A DNA stretch of 64,000 nucleotides from Leptospira fluminis (GTDB lineage Bacteria > Spirochaetota > Leptospiria > Leptospirales > Leptospiraceae), in contig NZ_RQEV01000007.1 in assembly GCF_004771275.1 (NCBI RefSeq), forward strand, positions 248,001-312,000, given 5' to 3'. The position numbers and the translations under genes are program-made. Shown here piece after piece: positions 29,188 through 38,420 of the stretch (the first letter of the stretch is position 1; each line of letters begins with the position of its first letter). The notes under the pieces were generated by a model. It was not told where the DNA came from. It saw only the letters and a list, made by a program, of their open reading frames with translations, and made no database searches.

Positions 29188-30315
29188 ATGAAAAAGAAAT
29201 ACTCGCGCATTTTTAAGATACTTCTCCCCTTTTTACTAATCTCCGTCTCCTCGAATATACGTTCCCAAGAGATACCGAAAAAAGAACCTCGGCTTGCGAC
29301 GCAAAACGGCAAAGCGGCCGAAAAAGAATCTTTCTCCGAAGAGAAAATCGGGTTCTGGAAAGGCTTTTGGAGCCGCTCTTCCGCGACCGTACTCGCGGGA
29401 GAAAACGGAGGGCAGCATATCTTCGAATCCGGCACCAAATACCCGAATCTTTCAGGGGCCGAGGCCGGGTCCAGAATCACGTATAGTCGCGAATTTTCCT
29501 ACGGCGGAATAGAACTAAGGCATTGGTGGCAGAAATGGGAATTAACCGCCGGTTATAGAAGCAACGGACGGAATACAAGAGTAGGGCAGGGGAGGGACGA
29601 AGACTTCGCGATGGCGAACTTCTCTGTCGAAAGAGGGAACAAGTTTTCCTTCAGGGAATGGAGCTTTTACGATACGCCTTATACGTTCAGCGGCACTAAG
29701 AACTTTGCCGACGGGAGAGGGCGACTTAAGATGAAACAGGACAGAATAAGTCTCACCGTACGGCGCTATCTCGGCGATAGCGATCCTGACGGCAGAAAAG
29801 AAGGCAAGGGGCTTTTTCTGACCGCCGGAATTCATTATACTTACTTCAAATACTATCTCTACGACGTGAACCAGTGGATCGCATCCAACCCCATCTTTTA
29901 TGGACCGATCGGAATCGGGCTCAGTTTTTCCAACAGCACCTGGGAAGTGCCCGTCGGAATCGGTTACAGATATTCCGACGGAGTCTGGCTTTTCGAAGGA
30001 AGCTTTATGGGGAGCACTTGGTTCTCCCATTTCCGGGATTATCACTACCAAAGAAATCTGAATTTCATCGGTAACGCCGCCGGGTACGGCATCGAAACGA
30101 ATATCGGAGGAGGGAGAATCTGGAATTCCTGGCTGTTTTTCCTTCGCCTGACCGAAAACAGGTTGTACGGTGCGGGAAGTTTCAGAACGGCGGGAGGAAT
30201 CAGCGCGAGCGACATCCTATCGAACAGTGCAGGAAGTTACCGTAATTACTTAAGTACGAAACAATACGATCTGGAATTCTCGATCACGAATTATCTGGAA
30301 TGGATTTCAAAGTAA
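29188..30315 (+). CDS. Putative outer-membrane beta-barrel protein
   Basis: A 375-residue protein with a signal peptide (MKKKYSRIFKILLPFLLISVSSNIRSQ) and a mature region of alternating amphipathic strands rich in Gly, Tyr and Trp (GGIELRHWWQKWELTAGYRS, GLFLTAGIHYTYFKYYLY, NSWLFFLRLTENRLYGAG), typical of a transmembrane barrel. I do not recognise a family. The ATG at 29188 was chosen because it starts the signal peptide. Its 3' end overlaps hemH by 16 bases, so the two are probably one transcript, which hints at a link to heme or iron traffic; that is inference. Confidence 0.72.
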   Translation: MKKKYSRIFKILLPFLLISVSSNIRSQEIPKKEPRLATQNGKAAEKESFSEEKIGFWKGFWSRSSATVLAGENGGQHIFESGTKYPNLSGAEAGSRITYSREFSYGGIELRHWWQKWELTAGYRSNGRNTRVGQGRDEDFAMANFSVERGNKFSFREWSFYDTPYTFSGTKNFADGRGRLKMKQDRISLTVRRYLGDSDPDGRKEGKGLFLTAGIHYTYFKYYLYDVNQWIASNPIFYGPIGIGLSFSNSTWEVPVGIGYRYSDGVWLFEGSFMGSTWFSHFRDYHYQRNLNFIGNAAGYGIETNIGGGRIWNSWLFFLRLTENRLYGAGSFRTAGGISASDILSNSAGSYRNYLSTKQYDLEFSITNYLEWISK

Positions 30316-31436
30316 ACAGAGGCAATTTGAAAAATAGGTTACTCATCCTCAATTTAGGCGGACCGCGCAACTCGGACGAAATTCCGAAATTCCTATCGGA
30401 CCTCTTCGAAGATCCCTTCGTTTTCGATCTGCCCTTGCCCGAATTCCTAAGAATGCCCTTAGCAAGGAAAGTCGCGTCGTCCAGATCCGAAAAAGTCCAG
30501 GAGACTTACGCTTCTATGGGATTCGGAGGCGGCTCCCCTCTCGTTTCCGAGACGGAAAAGCAAGCGGAAGCTCTCAAAAAATTATTGGAAGAATCCGGAG
30601 AAAAATGGGAAGTAAAAATCGCCATGAGTTGCGGGTATCCCGATCTACGCGAACTCGGACCCGACTGGACGGATCCGAAATCCGGAACGATCATTTTGCC
30701 CTTATACCCTCAATACTCCAGATCGACCGTGCTATCCACAGCCATGCTGTTAAAAAAGAGCTTGGGCTACTGTCCCTCCGGTCATCCCGGCTGGATCCTT
30801 CCGTTTTCGGATAGAATCGAATATCTGGAATCCGTCCGAGACCTGATTCTGGATTATTTCCAAGGAAAATTGAAACGGGAAGACTTTCTACATCTCGAAG
30901 CGAGTCCGGTCGCAAACTGGCAAAATATCGATCTAATTTTCAGTGCACACGGAATTCCCTTGAGATTGATCCGAAAGGGAGATTCGTATTTAAACGAAAT
31001 CGAAAAGAACGCACGAGACTTAGAAGGACTCTTAAGGGAAAAAGGATTCGCGGGAAATATTCACCTATCGTTTCAAAGTAGGGTCGGCCCCTCGAAGTGG
31101 ACGAGTCCGAATACTCTGGACAAAATCGCGGAGTTAGGAGCGAAAAAAACCGAAAGAGTAGCGGTATATCCTATCAGCTTCGTCAGCGACCATCTCGAGA
31201 CGCTCGAAGAAATAGGCGTGCAAATCAAAGAACACGCCTTAGCCAACGGAATCCGCGAGTACTATAGGATTCCTGCGCTCGGATGCTACCCTACTTTTCT
31301 GGAAGCCCTAAGCAAATTCGTATTCGAAGCAAAACTCGCCGTAGAAAGAGGAGGAACGAGGGAATCTTGCCTCTGTTTAACGAGAGGCGGATACGACCCC
31401 GAAAAAGAAAATACGCGATGCATCGCTACGCGATAA
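30300..31436 (+). CDS. hemH: Ferrochelatase HemH
   Basis: A 378-residue enzyme that inserts Fe(II) into protoporphyrin IX, the last heme step. Recognised by LLILNLGGP near residue 14, LPLYPQYSRSTV near 137, the catalytic SAHGIPLRLI near 213 (His) and the late block YPISFVSDHLETLEE near 292. The length is close to the bacterial norm. It is the only hem gene here on the plus strand, coupled to the barrel protein upstream. The rest of the hem genes begin 500 bases away on the minus strand. Confidence 0.95.
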   Translation: MDFKVNRGNLKNRLLILNLGGPRNSDEIPKFLSDLFEDPFVFDLPLPEFLRMPLARKVASSRSEKVQETYASMGFGGGSPLVSETEKQAEALKKLLEESGEKWEVKIAMSCGYPDLRELGPDWTDPKSGTIILPLYPQYSRSTVLSTAMLLKKSLGYCPSGHPGWILPFSDRIEYLESVRDLILDYFQGKLKREDFLHLEASPVANWQNIDLIFSAHGIPLRLIRKGDSYLNEIEKNARDLEGLLREKGFAGNIHLSFQSRVGPSKWTSPNTLDKIAELGAKKTERVAVYPISFVSDHLETLEEIGVQIKEHALANGIREYYRIPALGCYPTFLEALSKFVFEAKLAVERGGTRESCLCLTRGGYDPEKENTRCIATR

Positions 31437-31452
31437 GGATCGCGATCGATAT

Positions 31453-31929
31453 TTAAGCCGTCGGCTCGTCCTTTAAGAAGGAGATGCTGAACGGATACTT
31501 CCATCGGATTCCGTCGGCAGCTTTAATGGCGCCTATGATCGGAAAAATCAGATAGCACGCGCCGAGCAAAATCAGGAAAGGAATTCCGATCAGGAGTAAA
31601 CAGAGAATCCCGAAGACGACCCCGTAAACGACGGAACTGATCATCCAGTTGACCACGATCTTTCCCTGAGCGTCCACTTCCGAATCCGAATCTTTTTCGA
31701 TCAACCAGAGAATCAAGGGGACGAGCAAGCCTACGCCCGGAAACAGAAAAGCGGAATAGAGCGATAAATGCAGTACCATACAATATTGGTTTACGGTCAT
31801 CCCGAGGCGTTCGTTAGCGCGAGGGTAGGGGGAATCTAGGATTTTCTTCTTTTCGGCTTCGTATTCTTCCTCGGAAATCGCGCCTTTCTGTTTTAGCTCG
31901 TTTAGTTTTTCCAGTTCGTCGTATTTCAT
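31453..31929 (-). CDS. DUF4870-like membrane protein with SHOCT-like N-terminus
   Basis: A 158-residue protein. Residues 1-33 (ELEKLNELKQKGAISEEEYEAEKKKIL) are the SHOCT pattern, a short oligomerising motif. After a linker come membrane segments (LHLSLYSAFLFPGVGLLVPLILWLI, VNWMISSVVYGVVFGILCLLLI, and another) with the DUF4870 layout. The function of DUF4870 is not known. It lies 22 bases downstream of the protoporphyrinogen oxidase gene, same strand, so it is at the end of the hem operon. Confidence 0.82.
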   Translation of the reverse strand: MKYDELEKLNELKQKGAISEEEYEAEKKKILDSPYPRANERLGMTVNQYCMVLHLSLYSAFLFPGVGLLVPLILWLIEKDSDSEVDAQGKIVVNWMISSVVYGVVFGILCLLLIGIPFLILLGACYLIFPIIGAIKAADGIRWKYPFSISFLKDEPTA

Positions 31930-31951
31930 CCGTTTTTTCCCCGACCCATCC

Positions 31952-33238
31952 TCAAGTTACGGCGTAAGCCCGTTCCAAAATCGATTTCAAACCGATACCC
32001 TGCCTGAAATTACCTTCTACTTTTATTTCCGGCGGCAGGAGGCGATCTAGTTCCCTATTAAAAGAATACAATTGAGGACCGTAAACGGGGATAGCTTCCT
32101 TCCATACGGTCACGTAATGATTGAGGGGGTCCGAACTTTCCGGCAATAGTTTTTTCCGATCCTCTTCTACGATCCCGATGATGTCGTCCTCCGACCTTGT
32201 CGCAATCTCTCTGTCTCCGGCTCCTCCGTATATATACGTCTCGGAGTGTATCCCTTTTTCCGATCTGCTGGGGAAAATAAAATCGTTCAACAAAATCCCT
32301 CTCACCCGCACCCCCAATTCGGAGGAAAACGTCTTGTGATCCTTAGGAAAGAGGATCCCGAAACCTTTCTTTCCCTGGAGGACGGAATCTTTTCCGAATC
32401 TAGTCACGCTAACCACGGGCAAGAGCTCCAGCACTCCATGGTAGGATTTTAGTTCCGGAAATTCTCCCTTTAATATCCTCAGACTGGAATTCAATCCCGT
32501 AGCGATCGTGATCTTAGATCCGGGGAATTTCTTCCGAAGATCTCTTAGGTTTGTCACGTCCTCGTCGTAGCGGATTTCCCCGTCCTGGGTCACTCTCGCT
32601 TCCAACGCTCCGATCAGAGTGCCGATCCCTCCGCGAAAACTGACCGTCCCTTTTCTTCCCGGCAATACTTTCGGTTGGAGCTTCATGGACTTGGAATAGG
32701 CCATCATGTTTTTCCAAAGGGTTTGGTCTTGGAGTAGAAATTTCCCGAAGACGAATTCCGCGGACATCGCATCCAAATCTCCGGCATAGATGCCGCCGAG
32801 AGCCGGCTCCAGCAATTTAGCGACGGCAGCTTCGCCTAACACCCGCTTGCCCCAATGGAGCACGGATTCGCCCGGCTCCGGTTTGGAAGGCTTGGAAAAA
32901 GATCCGTATAACATCCTCAATATTTCCGGAAAACTCAACGGCATCCTTCTGGGTTTGCCGTTCGCAAAAATGAATCTTTTTCGGGCTGCGGAATCCGGAA
33001 AGAGTAGATCCAGACCCAAACGTGCGGCCAATTTTTCCAACTGCCAGGAATTCAGGATGCCGTTCGCCGCAGTCTCCACGATTCCGTATTCCGTTCTGAC
33101 GGAATGGATCAAACCGCCGGTGCTATCCTTCTTTTCCAATACCAACACGGATTCCCCTTTTTCCAATGCGAGGAACGCGTGTACAAGACCGGTAAATCCG
33201 GCTCCTATAACGACTTGATCTGGGATCTGTTTCGCCAC
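31952..33238 (-). CDS. hemG: Protoporphyrinogen oxidase HemG/HemY type
   Basis: A 428-residue FAD-dependent oxidase that converts protoporphyrinogen IX to protoporphyrin IX. The dinucleotide motif is VVIGAGFTGLVHAFLALEKG near residue 9-28, followed by VLEKKDSTGGLIHSVRTEYG. Further signs are EPALGGIYAGDLDAMSAEF and the C-terminal QGIGLKSILERAY. This is the HemY-type (PPOX) family, often called hemG in Leptospira. The start is GTG. It belongs to the minus-strand hem cluster, 99 bases after the preceding gene. Confidence 0.9.
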   Translation of the reverse strand: MAKQIPDQVVIGAGFTGLVHAFLALEKGESVLVLEKKDSTGGLIHSVRTEYGIVETAANGILNSWQLEKLAARLGLDLLFPDSAARKRFIFANGKPRRMPLSFPEILRMLYGSFSKPSKPEPGESVLHWGKRVLGEAAVAKLLEPALGGIYAGDLDAMSAEFVFGKFLLQDQTLWKNMMAYSKSMKLQPKVLPGRKGTVSFRGGIGTLIGALEARVTQDGEIRYDEDVTNLRDLRKKFPGSKITIATGLNSSLRILKGEFPELKSYHGVLELLPVVSVTRFGKDSVLQGKKGFGILFPKDHKTFSSELGVRVRGILLNDFIFPSRSEKGIHSETYIYGGAGDREIATRSEDDIIGIVEEDRKKLLPESSDPLNHYVTVWKEAIPVYGPQLYSFNRELDRLLPPEIKVEGNFRQGIGLKSILERAYAVT

Positions 33239-33337
33239 GGATACATGGTAGAATCCTCGAAACTTCTGGCAATAACATTGCCCTCTCCGATTCGAGGAAA
33301 GCGCCGGATCGGAGACTAAGAAATATCAAACTTTTTC

Positions 33338-34303
33338 TCAAAAAGTGAAGCGGTACCCGAAAGTATATTTAGTCTCCGAAAAGGAAGTGGAGGAAGAACC
33401 GGAGGATCCCAGATTCGACATCCCCGTATTGGAAGGAAGAGCGGATAGGATCATACCGGAACTTTTTCCATCGGATGCTTTGACTAGATTCCTACCATAC
33501 CCCGCCAAAAAATACGCGTCCAAAAGATTCAAAACGTAAATTGCACCCAGAGCGTAAAGAGCGTCCTGATAATGTTGAAAATCCCGATCGGCTTCCACTC
33601 GTTTCTGGTGGATCAGGTTGTAGTTCTGGTCGAAGTAATACTGGCTGATCGGATCCGGAAGGACAGGGGGAGTGTAGAAGGTGGTGACTCCTAACGCACC
33701 TCCTAAGAGTGCCGTTTCGGAATACGGATTTCCGATCGTTCCGTAGTCCTTCATGGCGTTCCGATAGACTCTATATTTGTCGTAGGAGGCAACAGCCGCA
33801 GCGGCCATCAAAGTAGGCCAAAGTACTCCGAACATTTTCCGATCACTATAAAATTGACCCCAACCCGGAAGGATCGCGGAACGAAAAAGCGCTTTTTTCG
33901 GATCTATGGCATCCTGCACAGGCGCCTCGGCCTGACGACGCTGAGCTTCTTCCCTTTTTAGTCGTTCCGCGTCCTCCAGCTGCTGCTGGACCTGTTGCTT
34001 CCTAGCGACTTCGCGCAATTGCGCGTCCCTTTTATCGGTGGCGATTTTCTTTTCCTCGGCGATGCGGATTTTCTCCTCTTCGTCCTCGCCGACGTTCCTA
34101 TATAGAACTTTGAGTATAAGGTTTTTATAAATCGTTCTCTTGCCGGATTCCGTCTGGATTACCACGGTGGATTGGTTTTGAGTGACCAAATCCCCTTGCA
34201 CTTTTCCGCCTTCCCGGAGAAGAATCGTGACCGGAAATGCCGCGGCCGGCAATAAAAGCAGGATCAAAACGAAAACAATTTTTCGAAACGTAATTAAAAC
34301 CAT
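33338..34303 (-). CDS. Secreted/membrane protein with DUF5683-like region
   Basis: A protein of about 321 residues inside the hem cluster. It has a signal peptide (MVLITFRKIVFVLILLLLPAAAFP), a short beta-rich part (ILLREGGKVQGDLVTQNQSTVVIQ), a charged Lys/Glu/Gln coiled coil, then LFRSAILPGWGQFYSDRKMFGVLWP, the DUF5683-type motif, and weak hydrophobic segments. Start ATG 34303 fits the signal peptide; an ATG 30 bases upstream is possible. The heme link is only positional. It could be an envelope protein expressed with the operon. Confidence 0.7.
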   Translation of the reverse strand: MVLITFRKIVFVLILLLLPAAAFPVTILLREGGKVQGDLVTQNQSTVVIQTESGKRTIYKNLILKVLYRNVGEDEEEKIRIAEEKKIATDKRDAQLREVARKQQVQQQLEDAERLKREEAQRRQAEAPVQDAIDPKKALFRSAILPGWGQFYSDRKMFGVLWPTLMAAAAVASYDKYRVYRNAMKDYGTIGNPYSETALLGGALGVTTFYTPPVLPDPISQYYFDQNYNLIHQKRVEADRDFQHYQDALYALGAIYVLNLLDAYFLAGYGRNLVKASDGKSSGMILSALPSNTGMSNLGSSGSSSTSFSETKYTFGYRFTF

Positions 34304-34439
34304 TCTAAAATCTTGGCAACCGCAAAAGCGCATCTCGCATTCGGGAACCCCGAATATTGGACGGAAAAAAATTTATTTCCGAACTCTAAATTGCCAATTC
34401 CAACCCCATTTTACAAGACAATCGGGCGGCGGATAATGT

Positions 34440-35789
34440 TCAGATGGACTGAGAGAAAACCTTCGTTTCAGGAACTTTTCTTCTCAAACGCAAATCCAAA
34501 CCGGTACACGCGTTCCGTAGAAAAGGCTTACCCGAATCCGTTAGCACAAGGGTGGAGCCTTCCCATCTGATTAGATTATCGTCTTCCATGACGCTCAAAT
34601 AGAGTTTCACCTCGTCGAAAATCTTTTCCGGAACGGTCACACGACCGGCGGTGGAAAGCTTGAGAATCAACTCCCTTTGTTCCAAATCCTCCGAAGTCAA
34701 CTTATGTCCTCTTAGAAGTGCGAATCCGTCTTCATGGATCCTGCGTTGGTATTTTTTCAGGATTTTTTCGTTTTGATGGAAACAATCCCAGCTATCCGAA
34801 ATCGCCGAGACCCCGAGGCCAAGAAGCAAATCCGTCGGTCTCGTGGTGTATCCCATAAAATTGCGATGCAACGTTTCGTCCAAGGAGGCGGAGTATAGGG
34901 AATCGGATTCGAGGGCAAAATGATCCATCCCGATTTCCTTATATCCCGCATTCAGGAACATCTCTCTACCGATTTCGTAGAGTTCCCTTTTATCGGAACC
35001 TTTCGGAAGATCCTCTTCGGTAAAGAGTCTTTGAGCGGCTTTGATCCAAGGTACATGAGCGTAACTATAAAAGGCGATACGATCCGGGCGTAGCTCCAAG
35101 GTCTTGGAAATCGTCGCGCGGACGCTTTCGCTGGTTTGTCTGGGAAGTCCGTAAATAAGATCGAAATTCACGGACGTGTATCCCAACTTTCTAGCTCCGT
35201 TCGTGATCTTTTCCGTAAGCTCGAAGGGTTGAATTCGATTGACCAGCCTCTGTACTTCCGGGTCGAAATCCTGAACACCCAGACTGATTCTTTTGAAACC
35301 GAAATCCTTCAGTAGTTCCAACTGGGTCAGACGTGTCCGTCTAGGGTCCACTTCCAACGAAAATTCGGGAGTCGAGGATACCTTCCAGGATTCCAGAATT
35401 GTATTTAATAAAACTCTTAAATTCTCTTCGGAAAGATAGGTGGGAGAGCCCCCGCCTAAGTGAAGTTCACGCAATTCCCTTTTGGTCAATTCGGGAACTT
35501 CCCGGGTATAGTTGCGGAATTCCTCGAGCAAAGTGGCTATATATGGTTCTTCGACCGCGTGATTTTTCGTAATGGATGTGTTACACCCGCAAAAAGAACA
35601 TAAGGTTTCACAAAACGGAATGTGCAGATACAACGCGATGGACGAATCTTCCGGAAGGATCCTTCTGCGTATCGCTTCCAACCATTCCGTCCGGTTCGGA
35701 TCGGATTCCCAATAAGGAACCGTCGGATAACTGGTATAGCGTGGGGCCGGAACGTCGTATTTTTCTATCAAGTCGATTTGCGATTTCAT
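34440..35789 (-). CDS. hemN: Oxygen-independent coproporphyrinogen III oxidase HemN
   Basis: A 449-residue radical SAM enzyme that decarboxylates coproporphyrinogen III without oxygen. The iron-sulfur cluster motif is HIPFCETLCSFCGCN (CxxxCxxC, then C) near residue 60, with PRYTSYPTVPYW near residue 15 and GGGSPTYL near 110. The ATG at 35789 has GGGAGGTG upstream and forms an ATGA overlap with hemE, so the longer reading to 35924 is wrong. Its length fits HemN rather than HemW. It suggests heme can be made under low oxygen. Confidence 0.95.
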   Translation of the reverse strand: MKSQIDLIEKYDVPAPRYTSYPTVPYWESDPNRTEWLEAIRRRILPEDSSIALYLHIPFCETLCSFCGCNTSITKNHAVEEPYIATLLEEFRNYTREVPELTKRELRELHLGGGSPTYLSEENLRVLLNTILESWKVSSTPEFSLEVDPRRTRLTQLELLKDFGFKRISLGVQDFDPEVQRLVNRIQPFELTEKITNGARKLGYTSVNFDLIYGLPRQTSESVRATISKTLELRPDRIAFYSYAHVPWIKAAQRLFTEEDLPKGSDKRELYEIGREMFLNAGYKEIGMDHFALESDSLYSASLDETLHRNFMGYTTRPTDLLLGLGVSAISDSWDCFHQNEKILKKYQRRIHEDGFALLRGHKLTSEDLEQRELILKLSTAGRVTVPEKIFDEVKLYLSVMEDDNLIRWEGSTLVLTDSGKPFLRNACTGLDLRLRRKVPETKVFSQSI

Positions 35790-36808
35790 GCAAACACCTC
35801 CCTCACGGTTTTTACAAAGGTTCTTACATTCGCTTCCGGAGTTTTGGGAAGGACCCCGTGACCTAAACCGCAGATCCACCCGGCTCTTTTTTCCGGAGAT
35901 AGATCCAGAAAAGGACGTAGCCATTCCAAAAGATACGCCCTAAAGTCCGCGGGATCCAGAAATAACATAGCCTGGTCGAAATTCCCTTGGACGAATTGTT
36001 TTCCGTTTCCGAACAGTTCGGTCAGGTCCGAGCGGTGATCCACGCCGAACCCAAGCAACCCGGAAAGAGACCTCACAGCTTCAAGACTCCGAGAGGGTAG
36101 GGCCTTGGCGTAATATCCGATTTTTCCGGGGAAGGCCCGCACCAATTCACTCAAAGGAGGCAAAACCGCCTCGTCGAAAAATCCCGGAGAAGAATCTCCA
36201 CCCGCAGTATCGAACACCATCACTACTTCCGCACCGCCCTCTAATTGCAGACGAATATTTTCCTTCAATAAAGGGATGATTTTTTCGTAGAACCCTTCCC
36301 GCAAAGATTTAGAGACTTTAGGAAGGACCAGATTTCCGTCGTGTTTTCCCAAGGTCGCATAACAAAACAGGGTCCATGCTCCGCCGACGAATCCGATCAA
36401 GGATCGGTCTTCCGGGATCCGTTTTCTAGTCAGGGAGACCGCTTTTTTTTGGAATCCCATAAAATCCACAGCCTGCTCCAGAGGATGCATCCGTTTCAGA
36501 TCTTCCAAACCGACGAGTTGCCATCCCAGCTTGGGACCTTCGTCCCCAAACTTTAGACCCATCCCGAGAGCTTCCAACGGAAACAGAATATCGGAAAATA
36601 GAATGGCGGTATCGAAACCGAAATCGTCGACCGGACCGAAGGCCACCTCCGCGGCCAACTCGGGGACCTTACAGAGCTCTTCGAAGCTGTGCTTTTTTCT
36701 TAAATTCTGGTAATGGGAATGGTAACGGCCCGCCTGCCTCATCATCCAGATCGGCGGCACCGTCTGGGGCAGGCAACGCAACGCATTTTCGAATTTCGGG
36801 TTAGGCAT
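35786..36808 (-). CDS. hemE: Uroporphyrinogen decarboxylase HemE
   Basis: A 340-residue enzyme that turns uroporphyrinogen III into coproporphyrinogen III. The signature PPIWMMRQAGRYHSHY lies near residue 17-32, with FSDILFPLEALGMGL near 70 and FDTAGGDSSPGFF near 200. Normal length. It overlaps hemR by eight bases upstream and hemN by four downstream. Confidence 0.97.
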   Translation of the reverse strand: MPNPKFENALRCLPQTVPPIWMMRQAGRYHSHYQNLRKKHSFEELCKVPELAAEVAFGPVDDFGFDTAILFSDILFPLEALGMGLKFGDEGPKLGWQLVGLEDLKRMHPLEQAVDFMGFQKKAVSLTRKRIPEDRSLIGFVGGAWTLFCYATLGKHDGNLVLPKVSKSLREGFYEKIIPLLKENIRLQLEGGAEVVMVFDTAGGDSSPGFFDEAVLPPLSELVRAFPGKIGYYAKALPSRSLEAVRSLSGLLGFGVDHRSDLTELFGNGKQFVQGNFDQAMLFLDPADFRAYLLEWLRPFLDLSPEKRAGWICGLGHGVLPKTPEANVRTFVKTVREVFA

Positions 36809-37493
36809 CCTGTAAATCTCCGGTCCATTGGTAACCGACTCCTCTTACGGACCGGATCGCGTCTTCGCCCTGGTCTTCGAAGGCTTGTCTAAGACGAACA
36901 ATGGAGTTGTCTATAGTTCTATTCGTGGGGAATTTTTCCTCTCCCCAAAGGCGGTCTAAAATTTCATCTCTGCTCACGGTTCTATGTCTTTCCTCCACCA
37001 GGAGGTTCAAAAGGGCGCAGTCCCTTTTAGAGAGCCGGGCTTCCTCTCCTCCGGGGGAGCGGATCGCGTATCCGGAAAAATCGAGTAGGTAGCCACGGTA
37101 GGAATATCTGGCTCCTCTAAAGGAATGTTTATGAGATTCTAATACGTGTCTCACTCGGATCAAAAGTTCTTTTAAATGGAACGGTTTCGGAATAAACTCT
37201 TCGGCACCGAGCTCGAACCCGCGCAGTCTTTCCGGCGCACCGGAATGGGCCGTAAGAAAAAGAAAAGGAGGGCAGTCCTTGCGACTCCGCAATTCCGCAG
37301 CCAATTCGAATCCGTCTCCGTCGGGCAAACGCACGTCCAATAGCACCAGATCCGGCTTCGTTTCCATAGCCAATACTTTCGCGGATTGGACGGATACGGT
37401 CCAAACGATCTCGTAGCCTTCCTTTTCCAATCTCTCCTTTAGGGTCTCTCCTAAAGAACGATCGTCTTCCACGAGTAACAGTTTCTCTCTCAT
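36801..37493 (-). CDS. hemR: Response regulator HemR (OmpR/PhoB type)
   Basis: A 230-residue regulator: a receiver domain with Asp53 as phosphoacceptor (LVLLDVRLPDGDGF), Asp10-Asp11 (VEDD) and Lys105-like conserved region, then an OmpR-type winged helix (LSKRDCALLNLLVEERHRTVSRDEILDRLWGE...TNRTIDNSIVRLRQAF). The ATG at 37493 overlaps the histidine-kinase stop (ATGA). HemR of Leptospira is described as binding a hem-box TGACA-N6-TGACA and activating hemA (from memory). That exact motif lies upstream of hemA here (43154). Confidence 0.93.
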   Translation of the reverse strand: MREKLLLVEDDRSLGETLKERLEKEGYEIVWTVSVQSAKVLAMETKPDLVLLDVRLPDGDGFELAAELRSRKDCPPFLFLTAHSGAPERLRGFELGAEEFIPKPFHLKELLIRVRHVLESHKHSFRGARYSYRGYLLDFSGYAIRSPGGEEARLSKRDCALLNLLVEERHRTVSRDEILDRLWGEEKFPTNRTIDNSIVRLRQAFEDQGEDAIRSVRGVGYQWTGDLQDA

Positions 37494-38416
37494 TGCGTCG
37501 GAACCTTTTTTTCCGTGGAGGGCAGGGTCCATTCCGCACGGAATCCTTCCGAAAGACGGGGGCGCAATACGAAATTTCCGCTCATCTTTTCTATCAGTTT
37601 TTTGACGATATAAAGACCGACTCCGCTTCCGCTGGTGGATGTGTGCCTTACGAAGGGACGTCCCAACGATCTGGAATCCCCCTTAAATCCGGATCCATTA
37701 TCCTCAAATATGAATCTCACTCTTCCGTTCGGAGCCGATTCGGAGGAGATACGAACCTCCGTAGCTCGGCCGTGTTGGAGGGAATTTTCCAAAAGATTCC
37801 GAAAGACGCTTTCCAACGCCTTACGATCGGCCCTGACCCGTTTTTCTTTCCAGTCCGTGACCAACTTCAATTCCGTCCAGTCTTCCCTAAGACTTTGTTC
37901 CAGATCGTTTAAATCCGTGCTTTCGAGATACAGACGTTCCGAGCGCATCAAGCTAGCGAGGTATAACGCCTTGGTCATCTGGGATTCTATTCTCACCGAA
38001 TCCTTGAGCAAACGATGGAGCAATTTGTCTCTGGCAGTCTTGGAACCCTCGTCCAAGAGACTCTCTACTTGGAGACGCAGACTGGCCAGCGGAGTCTTGA
38101 TCTCATGGGTCACGGTGGAGAAGAAGTCGTGGATCAACTTGTTACGTTTGTCTTCGCGGAACGTCAACCAAACGAGGGTCAGCCCTCCGGATACGAGCAT
38201 GAAAAGGAAGAACGTTCCTTCCAACTTGATCATAAGACTCTGACGTTCCAGTTTATCCAGGACTTCCCGTTCGGCTTCCTTGCCGAGCCTGGCAGCGAAT
38301 TCCGTGGCCATTCGATTCTGACGGAGTCCCAAAAAAAGCCACCAAGCCCCGAGAGAGACGGTAATGAGCACCCAGGCTACGGGCAGTACGACTTTTTTGT
38401 ATTTCCAGAAGGACAT
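37490..38416 (-). CDS. Sensor histidine kinase HemK-type (HemKR system)
   Basis: A 308-residue kinase with two membrane segments (about residues 10-30 and 65-85) and a short loop between them, then a HisKA domain with His104 (TVTHEIKTPLASLR) and a HATPase with NLLENSLQHG (N box), DNGSGF (G1) and GSGVGLYIVKKL (G2). The start at 38416 gives normal length and a four-base gap to hemL. The tiny loop suggests sensing in or near the membrane. It should phosphorylate HemR. The leptospiral name hemK here is not the methyltransferase PrmC/HemK of other bacteria, so I leave the symbol blank. Confidence 0.92.
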   Translation of the reverse strand: MSFWKYKKVVLPVAWVLITVSLGAWWLFLGLRQNRMATEFAARLGKEAEREVLDKLERQSLMIKLEGTFFLFMLVSGGLTLVWLTFREDKRNKLIHDFFSTVTHEIKTPLASLRLQVESLLDEGSKTARDKLLHRLLKDSVRIESQMTKALYLASLMRSERLYLESTDLNDLEQSLREDWTELKLVTDWKEKRVRADRKALESVFRNLLENSLQHGRATEVRISSESAPNGRVRFIFEDNGSGFKGDSRSLGRPFVRHTSTSGSGVGLYIVKKLIEKMSGNFVLRPRLSEGFRAEWTLPSTEKKVPTQ

Positions 38417-38420
38417 AGGA

